Positions 7,113-16,804 are shown, numbered from the stretch's first letter. The stretch is 57,308 nucleotides of DNA from a bacterium (GCA_021791345.1 JAJYWT010000174.1:1-57308), one strand, 5' to 3'. Notes: a model not told the origin generated them from the letters alone. Numbers and translations: made by a program.

Positions 7113-7616
7113 TTAAGCTCCCGGCCGGGACGGGGCGGCGCGCTCCGGCCCCAGCCAAACCTGGCGTTCGAATTCGGTCTTCAGAACCACTGTGGTGCGG
7201 GTCTGCCTCACCCCGGGCAGCTCCCGTATCCAGTCCACCAACTCCAGCAGCGCCTCGGTGTCGCGTGCCCTCACCTTGAGGAAGAAGGAGAGGTCACCAG
7301 CGATGTCATGACACTCGTCGATCTCGGGGCGCTGCCGCAGCCGCCCCGCCAGGCTGCCGCCGGTGACATCCGCCTCCACCCCCACGAAGGCGGTGACGGG
7401 CCTGCCCACCGCGCCGGCGTCCAGGGAGAGCGTCCATCCCCGGATCACACCGTCGCGCTGGAGACGCCGGAGTCGCTCGTGCACCGAGGAGGCGGCCAGG
7501 CCCACCTCCCGGCCCACCTCCGCGAGAGTCGTGCGGGCATTGGCCTGGAGGCACCGGAGGATTCTCGAATCCAATTCGTCTATCGACCCTTGGTCAAGTG
7601 CGCTTTCGAATTTCAT
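7113..7616 (-). CDS. Lrp/AsnC family transcriptional regulator
   Basis: 167 residues from ATG 7616, chosen because AAGGAGG lies just upstream; the open frame runs further but without a better site. The N-terminal winged HTH is LDSRILRCLQANARTTLAEV..VGLAASSVHERLRRL, followed by GVIRGWTLSLD. The C-terminal RAM domain for amino-acid binding follows (VTAFVGVEAD, HDIAGDLSFFLKVRA, LPGVRQTRTTVVLKTEF). It is divergent from the EamA exporter with only 45 bp between them. Lrp-type regulators often control the amino-acid exporter beside them, so this is a likely local regulator. Confidence 0.9.
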   Translation of the reverse strand: MKFESALDQGSIDELDSRILRCLQANARTTLAEVGREVGLAASSVHERLRRLQRDGVIRGWTLSLDAGAVGRPVTAFVGVEADVTGGSLAGRLRQRPEIDECHDIAGDLSFFLKVRARDTEALLELVDWIRELPGVRQTRTTVVLKTEFERQVWLGPERAAPSRPGA

Positions 7617-7661
7617 TCGGCCTCCTTGCGCCTTCATCCTGCTCTTGCCAATATCAGAGCC

Positions 7662-8669
7662 ATGGAACTGCATGACTTCTGGCTGCCAACCGTCAGCCCC
7701 CGAAGAATAGTAGCCGGCCGCATCTCCGTGACCCAATTGGCGGTCACGGGCTTGTTGCTAGCCGTTGCCGTCTGGGGGGTGAGCTTCGTCGTGGTCAGGG
7801 CCGCGATCTCCGCCTACCCAGTGGTCGGCTTCTTGGTCCTACGGTTCCTGATCGGAGGTGCAGCACTGATCGCACTCGCTTACATCCACCAGCCCTCGCG
7901 GCCGCGCTGGCGGATGGTTCCTTGGCGCAGCCTGCTGGGAGTCGGAGTCGCCCTGACGGTTGGGTATGTGACCCAGACCATGGGACTCGACCTGGGAGCA
8001 TCCCCAGGGGTAGCGGCGACCCTGACCAGCCTGGTCGTGGTGCTGACCCCAGCCTGGGAGTGGTTGGTGCTGGGCCGCGCTCCGGGTGGCCGCGTCGCGG
8101 TCAGCGCAGTGCTGGCGATCGGGGGGACCCTCCTCATCTGCGCGACCGCCGCGCCGGCGGCGGCCAGCGCGCACGGGATGCCCGCGGTCGGAGTCGTCTT
8201 GGAGATTATCTCGGCCGCCGCCTTCGCGCTCCAGGTGGTGCTGGTCGGGCGCCTGGGAGAGTCCCTGTCGGCCACGGCTCTGGGCGGAGCCCAGCTGCTG
8301 CTGGTGGGCATTCTGCTGCTGCCCGTCTTACCCCTCACGGGTGGGCTGCCCATGCCCGGTCCCGGAGTGATCGCGGCGGTGATCTTCTCGGCACTGGGCG
8401 CCTCCGCGTTCGGGTTCGCGGTGCAAGCCGCTGCACAGAAGCACATCTCCAATGCCGCGGCAGCGGTCATCATGGCCACCGAGCCCGGCTTCGCGCTGGT
8501 GGCGGGGGTGATGGTGGGAGAACAGCGCTTCGGGGTGCTCGCCGGCGTCGGGTTCCTCATGCTCGTGATCGGAGTGTTGGCACAGGGTGACGGGCCCTGG
8601 GGCGAACGAGTGCGCGCCGCCCTGCTCACCGCGGTGTCGGCCGGACGGCTTCGGCATCAGGAGGCCTGA
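7662..8669 (+). CDS. EamA/DMT-family transporter
   Basis: 335 residues with about ten hydrophobic helices in two EamA repeats. The first repeat begins LAVTGLLLAVAVWGVSFVVVR and contains PVVGFLVLRFLIGGAAL. The second includes SAAAFALQVVLVGRLGE and ends with VIMATEPGFALVAGVMVGE, a typical EamA signature. ATG 7662 was chosen because the open frame upstream runs through the divergent regulator. The family exports or imports small metabolites such as amino acids; pairing with an Lrp-type regulator favours amino-acid efflux. Confidence 0.88.
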   Translation: MELHDFWLPTVSPRRIVAGRISVTQLAVTGLLLAVAVWGVSFVVVRAAISAYPVVGFLVLRFLIGGAALIALAYIHQPSRPRWRMVPWRSLLGVGVALTVGYVTQTMGLDLGASPGVAATLTSLVVVLTPAWEWLVLGRAPGGRVAVSAVLAIGGTLLICATAAPAAASAHGMPAVGVVLEIISAAAFALQVVLVGRLGESLSATALGGAQLLLVGILLLPVLPLTGGLPMPGPGVIAAVIFSALGASAFGFAVQAAAQKHISNAAAAVIMATEPGFALVAGVMVGEQRFGVLAGVGFLMLVIGVLAQGDGPWGERVRAALLTAVSAGRLRHQEA

Positions 8670-8739
8670 CCCGGGTCGGCACGACCAGAGGGCCAGTTCG
8701 GGGGCACGCCACGTCCGCTGAAGGCGAGAAACTGACTTC

Positions 8740-9576
8740 ATGAACTCGTCTCCGCTCACGCTGATGGTGGTCCACGCCCATCCCGACGACGAGGCCACCT
8801 CCACAGGCGGGATCCTCCATCGTTATGCCGACGAAGGGATCCGGACCGTATTGGTCACCTGCACCGGAGGTGAGCTGGGAGATGGTCCGGGAGGGATCAA
8901 GCCCGATCAGGAAGGGCACGACGAGGAGGAGGTCCGGGCCATCCGCCGAGGCGAACTCGAGCGGGCCTGCGAGGTGCTTCACGTCGGCCACCTCGAACTG
9001 CTGGGCTACCTGGACTCAGGGATGGCCGGATGGGCCCAGAACGGGCGCCCGGGCTCGCTCTCGGGTACCCCGCTGGAGGACGAACTCACCCGGCTGCTGC
9101 CTCTCTTGGAGCGCTACCAGCCCCAGGTGCTGGTCAGCTACGACGAGAACGGAGGCTATGGCCATCCCGACCACATCCGGGCCCACCAGCTCGCCCGCGA
9201 GGCCGCCCTCCGCTCCGGCGTACCGGCCAAGCTCTACTACACCGCGTTTGCGAAGTCGGCGTTCAAGGACGCCCTCCGGGCCGCCAAGGCCGCCGGGCTC
9301 TCAGCCGAGCAGCTCCCGGCTTTCGACTTCGACCCCGAGAACCCGCCATTCGGGGTGGAGGACGACGTGATCACGACCACCGTCGACGTGGCGGCCGACA
9401 TTGCCGCCAAACTGGCCGCCCTCAGAGCCCATGCCAGCCAGGCCGACAACGGGTTCCTGCTGGACCTGCCGGAGGCGGTGGTGGCAGCCGTGATGGGGCG
9501 CGAGCACTTCATTCGCGCGCTCGACAAGACCGGGGCCCCAGTGCCAGAAACGGACCTCTTCGCGGGCTTGCGCTAG
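8740..9576 (+). CDS. PIG-L family zinc deacetylase, Mca/MshB-like
   Basis: 278 residues. The N-terminal metal motif is VVHAHPDDEAT (residues ~10-20), then VTCTGGELGD, and the second metal/His motif is YGHPDHIRAHQ near residue 142. The pattern is closest to mycothiol S-conjugate amidase (Mca) and MshB, which remove the acyl group from glucosaminyl-inositol thiols. Related bacillithiol and general N-acetylglucosaminyl deacetylases share these motifs, so the exact substrate is open. It would act in the cytosol in thiol metabolism or detoxification. Confidence 0.8.
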   Translation: MNSSPLTLMVVHAHPDDEATSTGGILHRYADEGIRTVLVTCTGGELGDGPGGIKPDQEGHDEEEVRAIRRGELERACEVLHVGHLELLGYLDSGMAGWAQNGRPGSLSGTPLEDELTRLLPLLERYQPQVLVSYDENGGYGHPDHIRAHQLAREAALRSGVPAKLYYTAFAKSAFKDALRAAKAAGLSAEQLPAFDFDPENPPFGVEDDVITTTVDVAADIAAKLAALRAHASQADNGFLLDLPEAVVAAVMGREHFIRALDKTGAPVPETDLFAGLR

Positions 9577-9686
9577 CCCCGGAAGGAGCGGCTCAGCGGC
9601 AGCGGGGCATGCGGCCAGGACACTCAGCCGACTCTCCACTTCCCGCAGCAGAATGGATGACGGGCAAGCTCTGATGGGAGGAATCG

Positions 9687-10601
9687 ATGTCGCGTAGTGG
9701 AAGGCAGTTCACCCTGCGCTTCGGGGACCAGGAGGCCGTGGTCACCGAGGTGGGCGGCACGTTACGAGAGTATCGAGTGGGGGGCCGTCCGGTCGTCGAC
9801 GGCTTCTCACCAGTCGAGCGGAGTCGAGACGGTCGAGGCCAGATCCTGTTGCCCTGGCCGAATCGCATCGACGGCGGCCGGTACACCTTCGCGGACGGGG
9901 AGAATCAACTGCCCATCAACGAGATCGAGCACGGCAACGCCATCCACGGACTGGTTCGGTGGATACCCTGGACGCTACAGGAGGTCACCGGGAGCTCCGT
10001 CACGCTGGCGGCGATGATCTTCCCCCAACCGGGTTACGATCACCTGCTCGCCAGCGTGGTGGAGTACCAGCTCAGCGAACAGGGGCTCACCGTGAAGCTG
10101 GTGGCCTCCAACCGAGGCGAGGAGGCCCTGCCGTTCGGAGTGGGGTTCCACCCCTACCTCGTTCTACCCCTCTCCCCCGTGGATGAGCTGGAGCTGGCAG
10201 TGCCCGCCACCCTGCGCCTCAGGGCCGACCGACGCGGGATCCCCGTCGGCGAACCGGTGGTGGTGGCCGGATCCGACTTCGACTTCACGACTCCCCGGCG
10301 GATCGGCCGGATCCAACTGGACGCAACCTACACCGGGCTGGTCCGCACCGCCGCAGGCAAAGCCGAGGTGCGTCTGACCGACCCGGTTTCGCGCGCCGGG
10401 GTGCGGCTATGGGCCGACCAGAGCTTGCCCTACCTCCAGCTCTTTACCGGAGACACACTGGCTGATCCTGCCGCCCGCCGTCGCAGCCTGGCGGTCGAGC
10501 CGATGAGCTGCCCTCCGGATGCGTTCCGCTCGGGGCGAGATCTGGTGGTCCTGGTGCCCGGCGCCTCCTTCACCGCGAGCTGGGGGATTTCCGCGACGTG
10601 A
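9687..10601 (+). CDS. Aldose 1-epimerase (GalM-like)
   Basis: 304 residues, ATG with gaggaat upstream. Family features: VTEVGGTLREY near the start, ILLPWPNRIDGGRYTF near 55, the substrate-side His in NAIHGLVRWIPW near 87, the catalytic His in GVGFHPYL near 153 and the late acid in QLFTGDT. It interconverts alpha and beta anomers of sugars, likely galactose or glucose; galE lies far away at 55 kb. The stop overlaps the next start as GTGA, so it is co-translated with the HAD phosphatase. Confidence 0.85.
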   Translation: MSRSGRQFTLRFGDQEAVVTEVGGTLREYRVGGRPVVDGFSPVERSRDGRGQILLPWPNRIDGGRYTFADGENQLPINEIEHGNAIHGLVRWIPWTLQEVTGSSVTLAAMIFPQPGYDHLLASVVEYQLSEQGLTVKLVASNRGEEALPFGVGFHPYLVLPLSPVDELELAVPATLRLRADRRGIPVGEPVVVAGSDFDFTTPRRIGRIQLDATYTGLVRTAAGKAEVRLTDPVSRAGVRLWADQSLPYLQLFTGDTLADPAARRRSLAVEPMSCPPDAFRSGRDLVVLVPGASFTASWGISAT

Positions 10602-11275
10602 CCCGAAGACTGGATGGGCAGGTCATCCTGGACCGCGAGGATGTGGGCCGGATCGAGGCGGGCAGAGCCGTGCTCTTCGATGTGGATGGTGTGCTACTGG
10701 ATTCCATGCCGGTGTATCGCAGGGTATGGGCCAGGTGGGCCCGCGCCTGCGGCCTGGATCCCGACGCGGTCTGGGCGGTCACCCCGGGCCGCAGACCAGC
10801 CGACGTCATCGAAGTGCTCGCACCCCAGCTGGATCTGGTGGACGAGATCGGCCGGCTGACGACCCTGCTGGACGGTGAACTGGAGCACCTTCCCGCCATG
10901 CCGGGGGCGGCGGACCTCCTCACATCCCTGCCACCCTTCAGGTGGGCCCTGGTCACCTCCAACACCAAGGAGGTGGTACTGGCCTGCTTTCGCCGGCTGC
11001 GCCTGCCCACCCCGTTGCTGGTGGTCGACGGAGATGCCGTGGAGCGAGGGAAGCCCCACCCGGAGGGCTTCCTGAGGGCGGCCTCGGGACTCGGAGTGGC
11101 GCCGGGCGATTGCCTGGTTGTGGAGGACGCGGCCGCAGGAGTTCTGGCCGCTCGGGCTGCGGGGATGACCGTGCTCGGGATAGCATCCACCGAGCCCGAG
11201 GAGAAGCTCGCCGCAGCGGACTCGGTCTTCGCGTCGCTCCGGGAGGCTGCCCCCGCCATCCGGGATTGGCTCTAG
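10598..11275 (+). CDS. HAD-superfamily phosphatase
   Basis: 225 residues, GTG start overlapping the epimerase stop. HAD motif I is DVDGVLLDS (residues ~28-36), motif II is LVTSNT, motif III Lys is ERGKPHPEGF and motif IV is VVEDAAAG. The alpha-helical cap between motifs I and II is of the beta-phosphoglucomutase/phosphoglycolate phosphatase type. Coupling to an aldose epimerase suggests a sugar-phosphate substrate, but this is an inference. Confidence 0.85.
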   Translation: MTRRLDGQVILDREDVGRIEAGRAVLFDVDGVLLDSMPVYRRVWARWARACGLDPDAVWAVTPGRRPADVIEVLAPQLDLVDEIGRLTTLLDGELEHLPAMPGAADLLTSLPPFRWALVTSNTKEVVLACFRRLRLPTPLLVVDGDAVERGKPHPEGFLRAASGLGVAPGDCLVVEDAAAGVLAARAAGMTVLGIASTEPEEKLAAADSVFASLREAAPAIRDWL

Positions 11276-11377
11276 CAGCGACCTTCAGACGGGCGACTCA
11301 GCCGCGGCGCCGTCCGCAAAGCCCACGCGGTAGGGCCGGGTCACCGGCGCTGGCGGCCGTGGCAGCGGGCGGTCTAC

Positions 11378-12703
11378 CTACCGCGGGCTGGTCAGGAACT
11401 GAGCCAGAGCGCGCACCATCCACAGGACGTCCTGGGAGCCGCAGAGCTCCCGGGCCGAATGCATGGCGAGCTGGGAGAATCCAACGTCGACTGTCGCAAC
11501 TCCCAGGCGGGCGGAAAGGGCCGGCCCGATCGTGCTGCCACAGGGGCGGTCGGACCGCGCCAAAAACGTCTGCACCGGCACTCGGGCCGCCTGGCAGCAG
11601 GCCGAAAAGCGAGCTGCGCCCGAAGCATCGGTGGCATACCGCTGTCCGGCGTTGACCTTGATCGCTGGCCCCTGGTTCAAGTGGACCAGATGGCCGGGCT
11701 CGTAGTGGTCCAGGTAGTTCGGGTTCACCGCGTGCGTCATGTCCGCCGAGACCAATGTGCTCTGGGACATGCTGCGCAGGAATTCCTCTCGGTTCCATCC
11801 CCACGCCAGGCAGATCCGCTCCAGAGTGGCCGGCAGGAACTCCCCGTCCGCTCCGGTCGAGCTGGTGCTGCCGACCTCTTCGTGGTCGAACAGGCAGACC
11901 ACGGCCGGCAAGCTGAGACTCCCCGACCCGGCCCCGACCTGAGCCAGCGCTCGACAGGCCGCGTAGCTACTGCCGAGGTTGTCCAGCCGCGGCGCGCTCA
12001 CGAATTCATCGCTGGCGCCGGCCAGCCGCCCCCCGGCCAGGTCGTGCACCATCAGATCCCAGGTTGCGATCGACGCTGATTCGACTCCGAGGTGGTCGGC
12101 CAGGAGATCCTGGAAGCCGCGCACGCCCTCCCCCGCCAACCCCATGATGGGCACCAGTTGCGTCTGCGGGTTCAGCCGCAGCCCATCGCTGCTCACCTGC
12201 CGATCGAGATGGGGCGCGAGCTGGGGGATCCGGAGCACGGGCCGGTCGATCCGCAGCAGCCGCAGCTCGACTTCGTCTCCGGCTCGAACGGCCACCCGAC
12301 CGGAGATCCCCAGGTCGCGATCCAGCCATGAGTTCATCAGGAGGCCGCCGTACGGATCCACGGCGAGCTGGCGGTAGCCCGCCCGGTCCAGCTCCGGTCG
12401 CGGGCGGATGCGCAGGTTGGGGCTGTCGGTGTGGGCTCCGACGATCCGCATTGCCGAACCGGGCACGGCCCCCTCCGGAAGGGCCCAGGCGATCAGCGTG
12501 CCGCCGCGGACCACGAGATGCCGGCCACCAGCGGGCCACGGATCCGCCTCCTCGACTCGAGTGAAGCCAGCGCCCTCCAGCATCGCGGCAGCGCTGGCGC
12601 AGGCGTGGTAGGGCGAGGGGGCCGAATCGATGAAGTCGAGCAGGCCGAGCGCCTCGGCGGTGAATTCGCTGGGCGGGTGCCCTCCAGGCTGCATCGAGTC
12701 CAT
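11378..12703 (-). CDS. M18 family aspartyl/general aminopeptidase
   Basis: 441 residues from ATG 12703; a GTG at 12742 and an ATG at 12694 are alternatives. M18 features: FIDSAPSPYHAC at the start, metal site GAHTDSPNLRI, NSWLDRDLGISGRV, the catalytic/metal acid pair in FDHEEVGS, and a distal metal region ADMTHAVNPNY. GSTIGP near the end is also typical. It is a dodecameric cytosolic zinc aminopeptidase in other bacteria. It is convergent with the HAD gene and divergent from icd. Confidence 0.9.
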   Translation of the reverse strand: MDSMQPGGHPPSEFTAEALGLLDFIDSAPSPYHACASAAAMLEGAGFTRVEEADPWPAGGRHLVVRGGTLIAWALPEGAVPGSAMRIVGAHTDSPNLRIRPRPELDRAGYRQLAVDPYGGLLMNSWLDRDLGISGRVAVRAGDEVELRLLRIDRPVLRIPQLAPHLDRQVSSDGLRLNPQTQLVPIMGLAGEGVRGFQDLLADHLGVESASIATWDLMVHDLAGGRLAGASDEFVSAPRLDNLGSSYAACRALAQVGAGSGSLSLPAVVCLFDHEEVGSTSSTGADGEFLPATLERICLAWGWNREEFLRSMSQSTLVSADMTHAVNPNYLDHYEPGHLVHLNQGPAIKVNAGQRYATDASGAARFSACCQAARVPVQTFLARSDRPCGSTIGPALSARLGVATVDVGFSQLAMHSARELCGSQDVLWMVRALAQFLTSPR

Positions 12704-12908
12704 GAAAGCAGATTGGGGCCCCCAAGCGCCCCTCACCCTCACTGCGGTAGGCTGACCTTGGTGGACCTGCGGGGGAGTGGGATGTGAACGAGCTCCGAGT
12801 TCGGGCGATCGGCCACCGGCTCAGTTCCCACCCCTGACCGCCCTCCGCCATCTGGGGTTGGACCGCCACGGGCCGCCGCCGGCGGCGTTGGGCACAAGTG
12901 AGGTGGGT

Positions 12909-14123
12909 ATGGCCAAGATCAGGGTCGTCAATCCGGTGGTGGAACTCGATGGGGACGAGATGACTCGGATCATCTGGCAGCTGATCAAGGATCAGCTGAT
13001 CCTGCCCCATCTGGAGCTGACTTTGGATTACTACGACCTGGGCATCGAGCACCGCGATGCCACCAACGACCAGGTGACCATAGACGCCGCCCACGCCATC
13101 AAGCGACATGGGGTTGGCGTCAAGTGCGCCACCATCACCCCCGACGAGGCCAGGGTCAAGGAGTTCGGGCTGAAGCAGATGTGGCGTTCCCCCAACGGCA
13201 CGATCCGCAACATCCTGGGGGGCGTGATCTTTCGAGAGCCGATCGTGATCCGCAACATCCCGCGGCTGGTGCCAAGCTGGACCAAGCCAATCGTGATCGG
13301 CCGCCACGCCCATGGCGACCAGTACCGCGCCACCGACTTCCGGGTTCCGGGGCCGGGGAAGGTGACCATCACCTACACCCCGGTAGACGGTGGGGAGCCG
13401 ATGGAATTTTCCGTCGCCGACTTCGAAGGTGGGGGCGTGGCGATGGCGATGTACAACTACGATGACTCGATCCGCGACTTCGCCCGAGCGTCGCTCAGCT
13501 ATGGGCTCAAGCGCGGGTTCCCGGTCTACCTCTCCACCAAGAACACGATCCTCAAGGTGTACGACGGTCGCTTCAAGGACCTCTTCCAGGAGGTCTTCGA
13601 TCAGGAGTTCAAGGCTCAGTTCGAAGCTGCCGGACTCACCTACGAACACCGCCTCATCGACGATATGGTGGCTGCCGCCATCAAGTGGGAGGGGGGGTAT
13701 GTGTGGGCCTGCAAGAACTACGACGGAGACGTGCAGTCGGACACGATCGCCCAGGGGTTCGGATCCCTGGGCCTGATGACCAGTGTCCTGCTGACCCCGG
13801 ACGGCCGCACCATGGAGGCCGAGGCGGCGCACGGCACCGTGACTCGCCACTACCGCCTCCATCAGCAGGGACTGCCCACCTCGACCAATCCCATCGCCTC
13901 GATCTTCGCCTGGACCAGAGCCCTGGCCCATCGCGGAGAGCTGGACGGCACCCCCGACGTGGTGCACTTCGCCGAGGCCCTGGAGGCGGCGTGCGTGGCC
14001 ACCGTCGAGTCGGGGCGGATGACCAAGGACTTGGCTCTGCTCATCGGCCCGGACGCCGCCTGGCTCACCACCGAAGAGTTCTTGGGAGCGGTCGCAGAGG
14101 AGCTGTCCGCTCGGCTCGCCTGA
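12909..14123 (+). CDS. icd: Isocitrate dehydrogenase (NADP-type)
   Basis: 404 residues from ATG 12909 (gaggtgg just upstream); the longer open frame is not homologous. It belongs to the eukaryote-like homodimeric IDH subfamily: [16 protein letters not shown] at the N-terminus, substrate-binding [13 protein letters not shown] near 91, [16 protein letters not shown] near 200, [20 protein letters not shown] near 248, and [12 protein letters not shown] then [12 protein letters not shown] for cofactor binding. It oxidises isocitrate to 2-oxoglutarate in the TCA cycle. Confidence 0.95.
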   Translation: MAKIRVVNPVVELDGDEMTRIIWQLIKDQLILPHLELTLDYYDLGIEHRDATNDQVTIDAAHAIKRHGVGVKCATITPDEARVKEFGLKQMWRSPNGTIRNILGGVIFREPIVIRNIPRLVPSWTKPIVIGRHAHGDQYRATDFRVPGPGKVTITYTPVDGGEPMEFSVADFEGGGVAMAMYNYDDSIRDFARASLSYGLKRGFPVYLSTKNTILKVYDGRFKDLFQEVFDQEFKAQFEAAGLTYEHRLIDDMVAAAIKWEGGYVWACKNYDGDVQSDTIAQGFGSLGLMTSVLLTPDGRTMEAEAAHGTVTRHYRLHQQGLPTSTNPIASIFAWTRALAHRGELDGTPDVVHFAEALEAACVATVESGRMTKDLALLIGPDAAWLTTEEFLGAVAEELSARLA

Positions 14124-14222
14124 CCCCGGACTCGGGCGACGCGTCGGCGTGACGCGGGGTCGCCACGAACTGGCACCGGGCCAGCTGTCGGTGCGGGAGT
14201 CCGCCCGCCCGATCGCCGGCCG

Positions 14223-14294
14223 TCGGGGCGGCAGGATTCGAACCTGCGACCTCCACTTCCCAAAAGTGGCGTGCTACCCCTGCACCACGCCCCG
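14223..14294 (-). tRNA. tRNA-Pro (UGG), CCA not encoded
   Basis: On the minus strand the acceptor CGGGGCG pairs with CGCCCCG. The anticodon stem CCACT/AGTGG encloses the loop tttggga (anticodon TGG), and the T-arm is GCAGG-TTCGAAT-CCTGC. The 3' end is followed by CGG, not CCA. No integrase or att-like motif lies beside it, so it is a useful control for the other two tRNAs. Confidence 0.92.
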
Positions 14295-14368
14295 TTCGGC
14301 CAGCGCCATCGGCCGCACCATCATATTGATCTCGCCAGCAGTGGCCTGGCAGGGGCCGCGCCTCAGCC

Positions 14369-14986
14369 TCAGTCGGACCTGACGGTCAGCGAGCGCACCA
14401 GCTCCTGAGCCGCCCGGCCGCGATGGCTGAGGCTGGCCTTCTCTCCCTCCGCCAGCTCCGCCATCGTCCGGTCATGGCCTTCCGGCACGAAGATCGGATC
14501 GTAGCCGAAGCCGCCCCGCCCCCGGGGCGAGCCGAGCAGGGTGCCCCGGACCACCCCCTCCACGAAGAGCGGGTCACGCGAGCGCAAAGGGTCGAGATAC
14601 GCCAGCACGCAGCGAAAGGTGGCCCCGCGCTGCCCGACCGGCAGGCGCGCCACCTTGGCGGCCAGGGCCTCAAGCAGCTGCTCTGAAGTGAACCCGTCTC
14701 CCATCCACCGGGCGGTCTGCACGCCGGGCCAGCCATCGAAGGCGTCGAGCTCGAGGCCGCTGTCATCCGCCAGCGCGGGAAGGCCGGTCGCCGTGTGCAC
14801 GGCCACGGCCTTGATCACCGCGTTCTCACGGTAGCTAGCTCCACTCTCGTCCCAGGCCACGTCTCGGCCGCCCGGACACTCGTCAACGCTGACCAGCCGC
14901 CACGGAAGCTCGGTCAGGAGGCGGCGCAGTTCGGCGAGCTTGCCCTGATTGCGGCTGGCCAGGGCCACCAGGCGGTTCGGCGCCAT
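14369..14986 (-). CDS. rdgB: RdgB/HAM1 non-canonical purine NTP pyrophosphatase
   Basis: 205 residues from ATG 14986; a TTG at 15001 is the alternative. Family motifs: ASRNQGKLAEL at the start, DDSGLELDAFDGWPGV near 68-83, FGYDPIFVPEG near 160 and SHRGRA near the end. It hydrolyses ITP, dITP and XTP to monophosphates and keeps the nucleotide pool clean. It directly follows rph (18-bp gap), the same rph-rdgB pairing seen in many Gram-positive lineages, and is the last protein gene of the heme/Tat operon. Confidence 0.93.
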   Translation of the reverse strand: MAPNRLVALASRNQGKLAELRRLLTELPWRLVSVDECPGGRDVAWDESGASYRENAVIKAVAVHTATGLPALADDSGLELDAFDGWPGVQTARWMGDGFTSEQLLEALAAKVARLPVGQRGATFRCVLAYLDPLRSRDPLFVEGVVRGTLLGSPRGRGGFGYDPIFVPEGHDRTMAELAEGEKASLSHRGRAAQELVRSLTVRSD

Positions 14987-15004
14987 GACTTTGACGACCA
15001 ACGG

Positions 15005-15730
15005 TCAGGCGGGATGCACTTGCAGCGCCGCCGCCTGAGCTGCCAGCACCTGGCGGATGCCCGCCTCCGCCAGGGTCAGGATCGGATCCAGCTGACGGCG
15101 GGGAAGTGCAGACCCCTCCGCGGTGCCCTGGACCTCGACGATCTCGAGCTGGTCTGTCATGACCAGGTTCAGGTCCACCGCAGCACGGCTGTCCTCACCG
15201 TAGTCCAGGTCAACCAGCGGGATCCCATCGACCAGCCCCGCGCTGATCGCCGCGACCTGGCGCACCAGTGGATCAGACTTCACCATGCCCGCTGCCTGCA
15301 ACCGGCGGCAGGCCAGCGCCAGGGCCACGAAGCCACCGGAGATGGAGGCCGTGCGGGTACCACCATCAGCGCGCAGCACGTCGCAGTCCACGATCACGGT
15401 GCGCTCACCCAGACGACGCATGTCCACGGCGGCGCGCAGGCTGCGGGCCACCAGGCGCTGGATCTCCTGAGACCGCCCATCCACGCGGCCGCCCCGCTCC
15501 CTGGGGCTGCGCTCCTGGGTGGCCCGGGGCAGCATGCCGTACTCGGCCGTCACCCAGCCCAGACGGGTGCCCCGCCGATGCGGGGGGACACGCTCCTCGA
15601 TGGTGGCGGTGCACAGCACCCGGGTCCCGCCGACGGCGATGGTGACCGCCCCCTCTGCCCAACTATCGATCTCGGGCAAAATGCTCAGCGGACGAATCGC
15701 AGCGGGCTCGCGCCCGTCCCCGCGGGCCAT
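15005..15730 (-). CDS. rph: Ribonuclease PH
   Basis: 241 residues from ATG 15730. The tatC stop and this start share one base (TGATG). Family features: GGTRVLCTATIEERVPP, GWVTAEYGMLPRAT, SQEIQRLVARSLRAAVD, DCDVLRADGGTRTASI and late DLDYGEDSRAAVDLN. It is a phosphate-dependent 3' exonuclease for tRNA ends, and a tRNA gene follows the operon. The usual N-terminal RxDGR..R region (RGDGREPAAIRP) is present. Confidence 0.95.
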   Translation of the reverse strand: MARGDGREPAAIRPLSILPEIDSWAEGAVTIAVGGTRVLCTATIEERVPPHRRGTRLGWVTAEYGMLPRATQERSPRERGGRVDGRSQEIQRLVARSLRAAVDMRRLGERTVIVDCDVLRADGGTRTASISGGFVALALACRRLQAAGMVKSDPLVRQVAAISAGLVDGIPLVDLDYGEDSRAAVDLNLVMTDQLEIVEVQGTAEGSALPRRQLDPILTLAEAGIRQVLAAQAAALQVHPA

Positions 15731-16512
15731 CAGCGGTGGAGCACGTGGCGGATGAACAGGATGCTTCCCTCGTAGAACAGAATCAGGGCGATGGACAGGA
15801 ACGTGGGAGTGAAGGGGTCCGCCCCGGGGGTCACGATCAAGGCCACGAACACTATCACGAAGATCGCGACCTTCCGCCAGCGCCGGAGCTGCTCGCTGCT
15901 GAGGATGCCGACCGCCCCCAGCAGGCAGAGGGCTACGGGCATCTCGAATGTGACCCCGAACACCAACACCACCAGGGCCAGGAACGAGAGGTAGGCGCCG
16001 AGATCGGGCAGGTAGACCGCGTTGCTCCCCAAGAAGGTGGCCAAAAAGGCCAGGCCGATGGGAATCACGAAATAGGCGAACAGGCCCCCGAGGGCGAAGA
16101 AGAACAGGGTGCCGAACACGAACGGAAAGGCCAACCGGCGCTCGTTGGCGCGCAGCCCAGGGGCGATGAAGCGCCAGATCTGCCAGACCACGACCGGCAG
16201 GGCCAGGACCGCGCCCGCCACCGCCGCCACCTCGAATGGGATCGCCAAGCCCTGAATGGGGCTGGTGACCACCACCTTCTGCCCGAATGGTGAGTGGGTG
16301 CGCGCCAGCGCCAGATGCAAGGGTCGCTCCAGGATTGCGATCAGTCGCTGGTTGAACAGGAAGGCGATCACCGTGGTGGCCGCCCACGCGACCAGGATGA
16401 CGATGATCGCGCGCCGCAGCTCCTCGAGGTGCTCGACCAGAGTTAGCTCGCGGTCGGCGGCAGCCGGGCCCGGACGGCGCGCGGCCGGCCAGCCTATGCG
16501 GCGGGCGGCCAT
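15730..16512 (-). CDS. tatC: Sec-independent translocase TatC
   Basis: 260 residues, six membrane helices. The N-terminal cytosolic signature LVEHLEELRRAII binds twin-arginine signal peptides. Further helices include FALGGLFAYFVIPIGLAF and LVVLVFGVTFEMPV. It forms the receptor complex for folded-protein export. It sits 22 bp after tatA and overlaps rph; no separate tatB is seen, which fits a minimal TatAC system, although a tatB elsewhere cannot be excluded. Confidence 0.95.
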   Translation of the reverse strand: MAARRIGWPAARRPGPAAADRELTLVEHLEELRRAIIVILVAWAATTVIAFLFNQRLIAILERPLHLALARTHSPFGQKVVVTSPIQGLAIPFEVAAVAGAVLALPVVVWQIWRFIAPGLRANERRLAFPFVFGTLFFFALGGLFAYFVIPIGLAFLATFLGSNAVYLPDLGAYLSFLALVVLVFGVTFEMPVALCLLGAVGILSSEQLRRWRKVAIFVIVFVALIVTPGADPFTPTFLSIALILFYEGSILFIRHVLHR

Positions 16513-16534
16513 GACGGGCCGAGGAACGGGCGGA

Positions 16535-16804
16535 TCAGCCCGCCGACTCGGACGAACCCGGCTCTGGGCCGGGGTCAGCCGCTGGGCTGGCGGAGCCCTG
16601 GGCGGCGGGTCCAGCCGGCTGAGCCTGAGCGGGGCTCAGGGTGGTGACCGAGCTGGGGTCATGGGTCGTCGACTGGGTCGCGGACCGGAACTCATTGATC
16701 GCCTTGCCCAGTGACTGCCCCAGCTCTGGAAGTCGCTTGGGGCCGAACACGACCAAAGCGATCAAGAGCAGGATGATGATGTAAACCCAGTGGTCACTGA
16801 ACAT
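16535..16804 (-). CDS. tatA: Twin-arginine translocase subunit TatA
   Basis: 89 residues from ATG 16804; the longer open frame lacks a site. One N-terminal helix (WVYIIILLLIALVVFG) is followed by the hinge FGPKRLPELGQSLGKAINEF, the TatA/TatE amphipathic helix, and a Pro/Ala/Ser-rich tail. TatA oligomers form the export passage. The tatA-tatC pair sits directly downstream of hemL. Confidence 0.93.
   Translation of the reverse strand: MFSDHWVYIIILLLIALVVFGPKRLPELGQSLGKAINEFRSATQSTTHDPSSVTTLSPAQAQPAGPAAQGSASPAADPGPEPGSSESAG

Noticed and set aside
7308..7661. Possible N-terminal extension of the EamA transporter
   Set aside because: It overlaps the divergent Lrp-type gene antisense. The hydrophobic transporter pattern starts only after ATG 7662.
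12006..13967. 653-codon open frame on the minus strand
   Set aside because: It lies antisense to icd and out of frame with the M18 aminopeptidase. Its composition is a typical high-GC shadow and the true genes on both sides have clear motifs.
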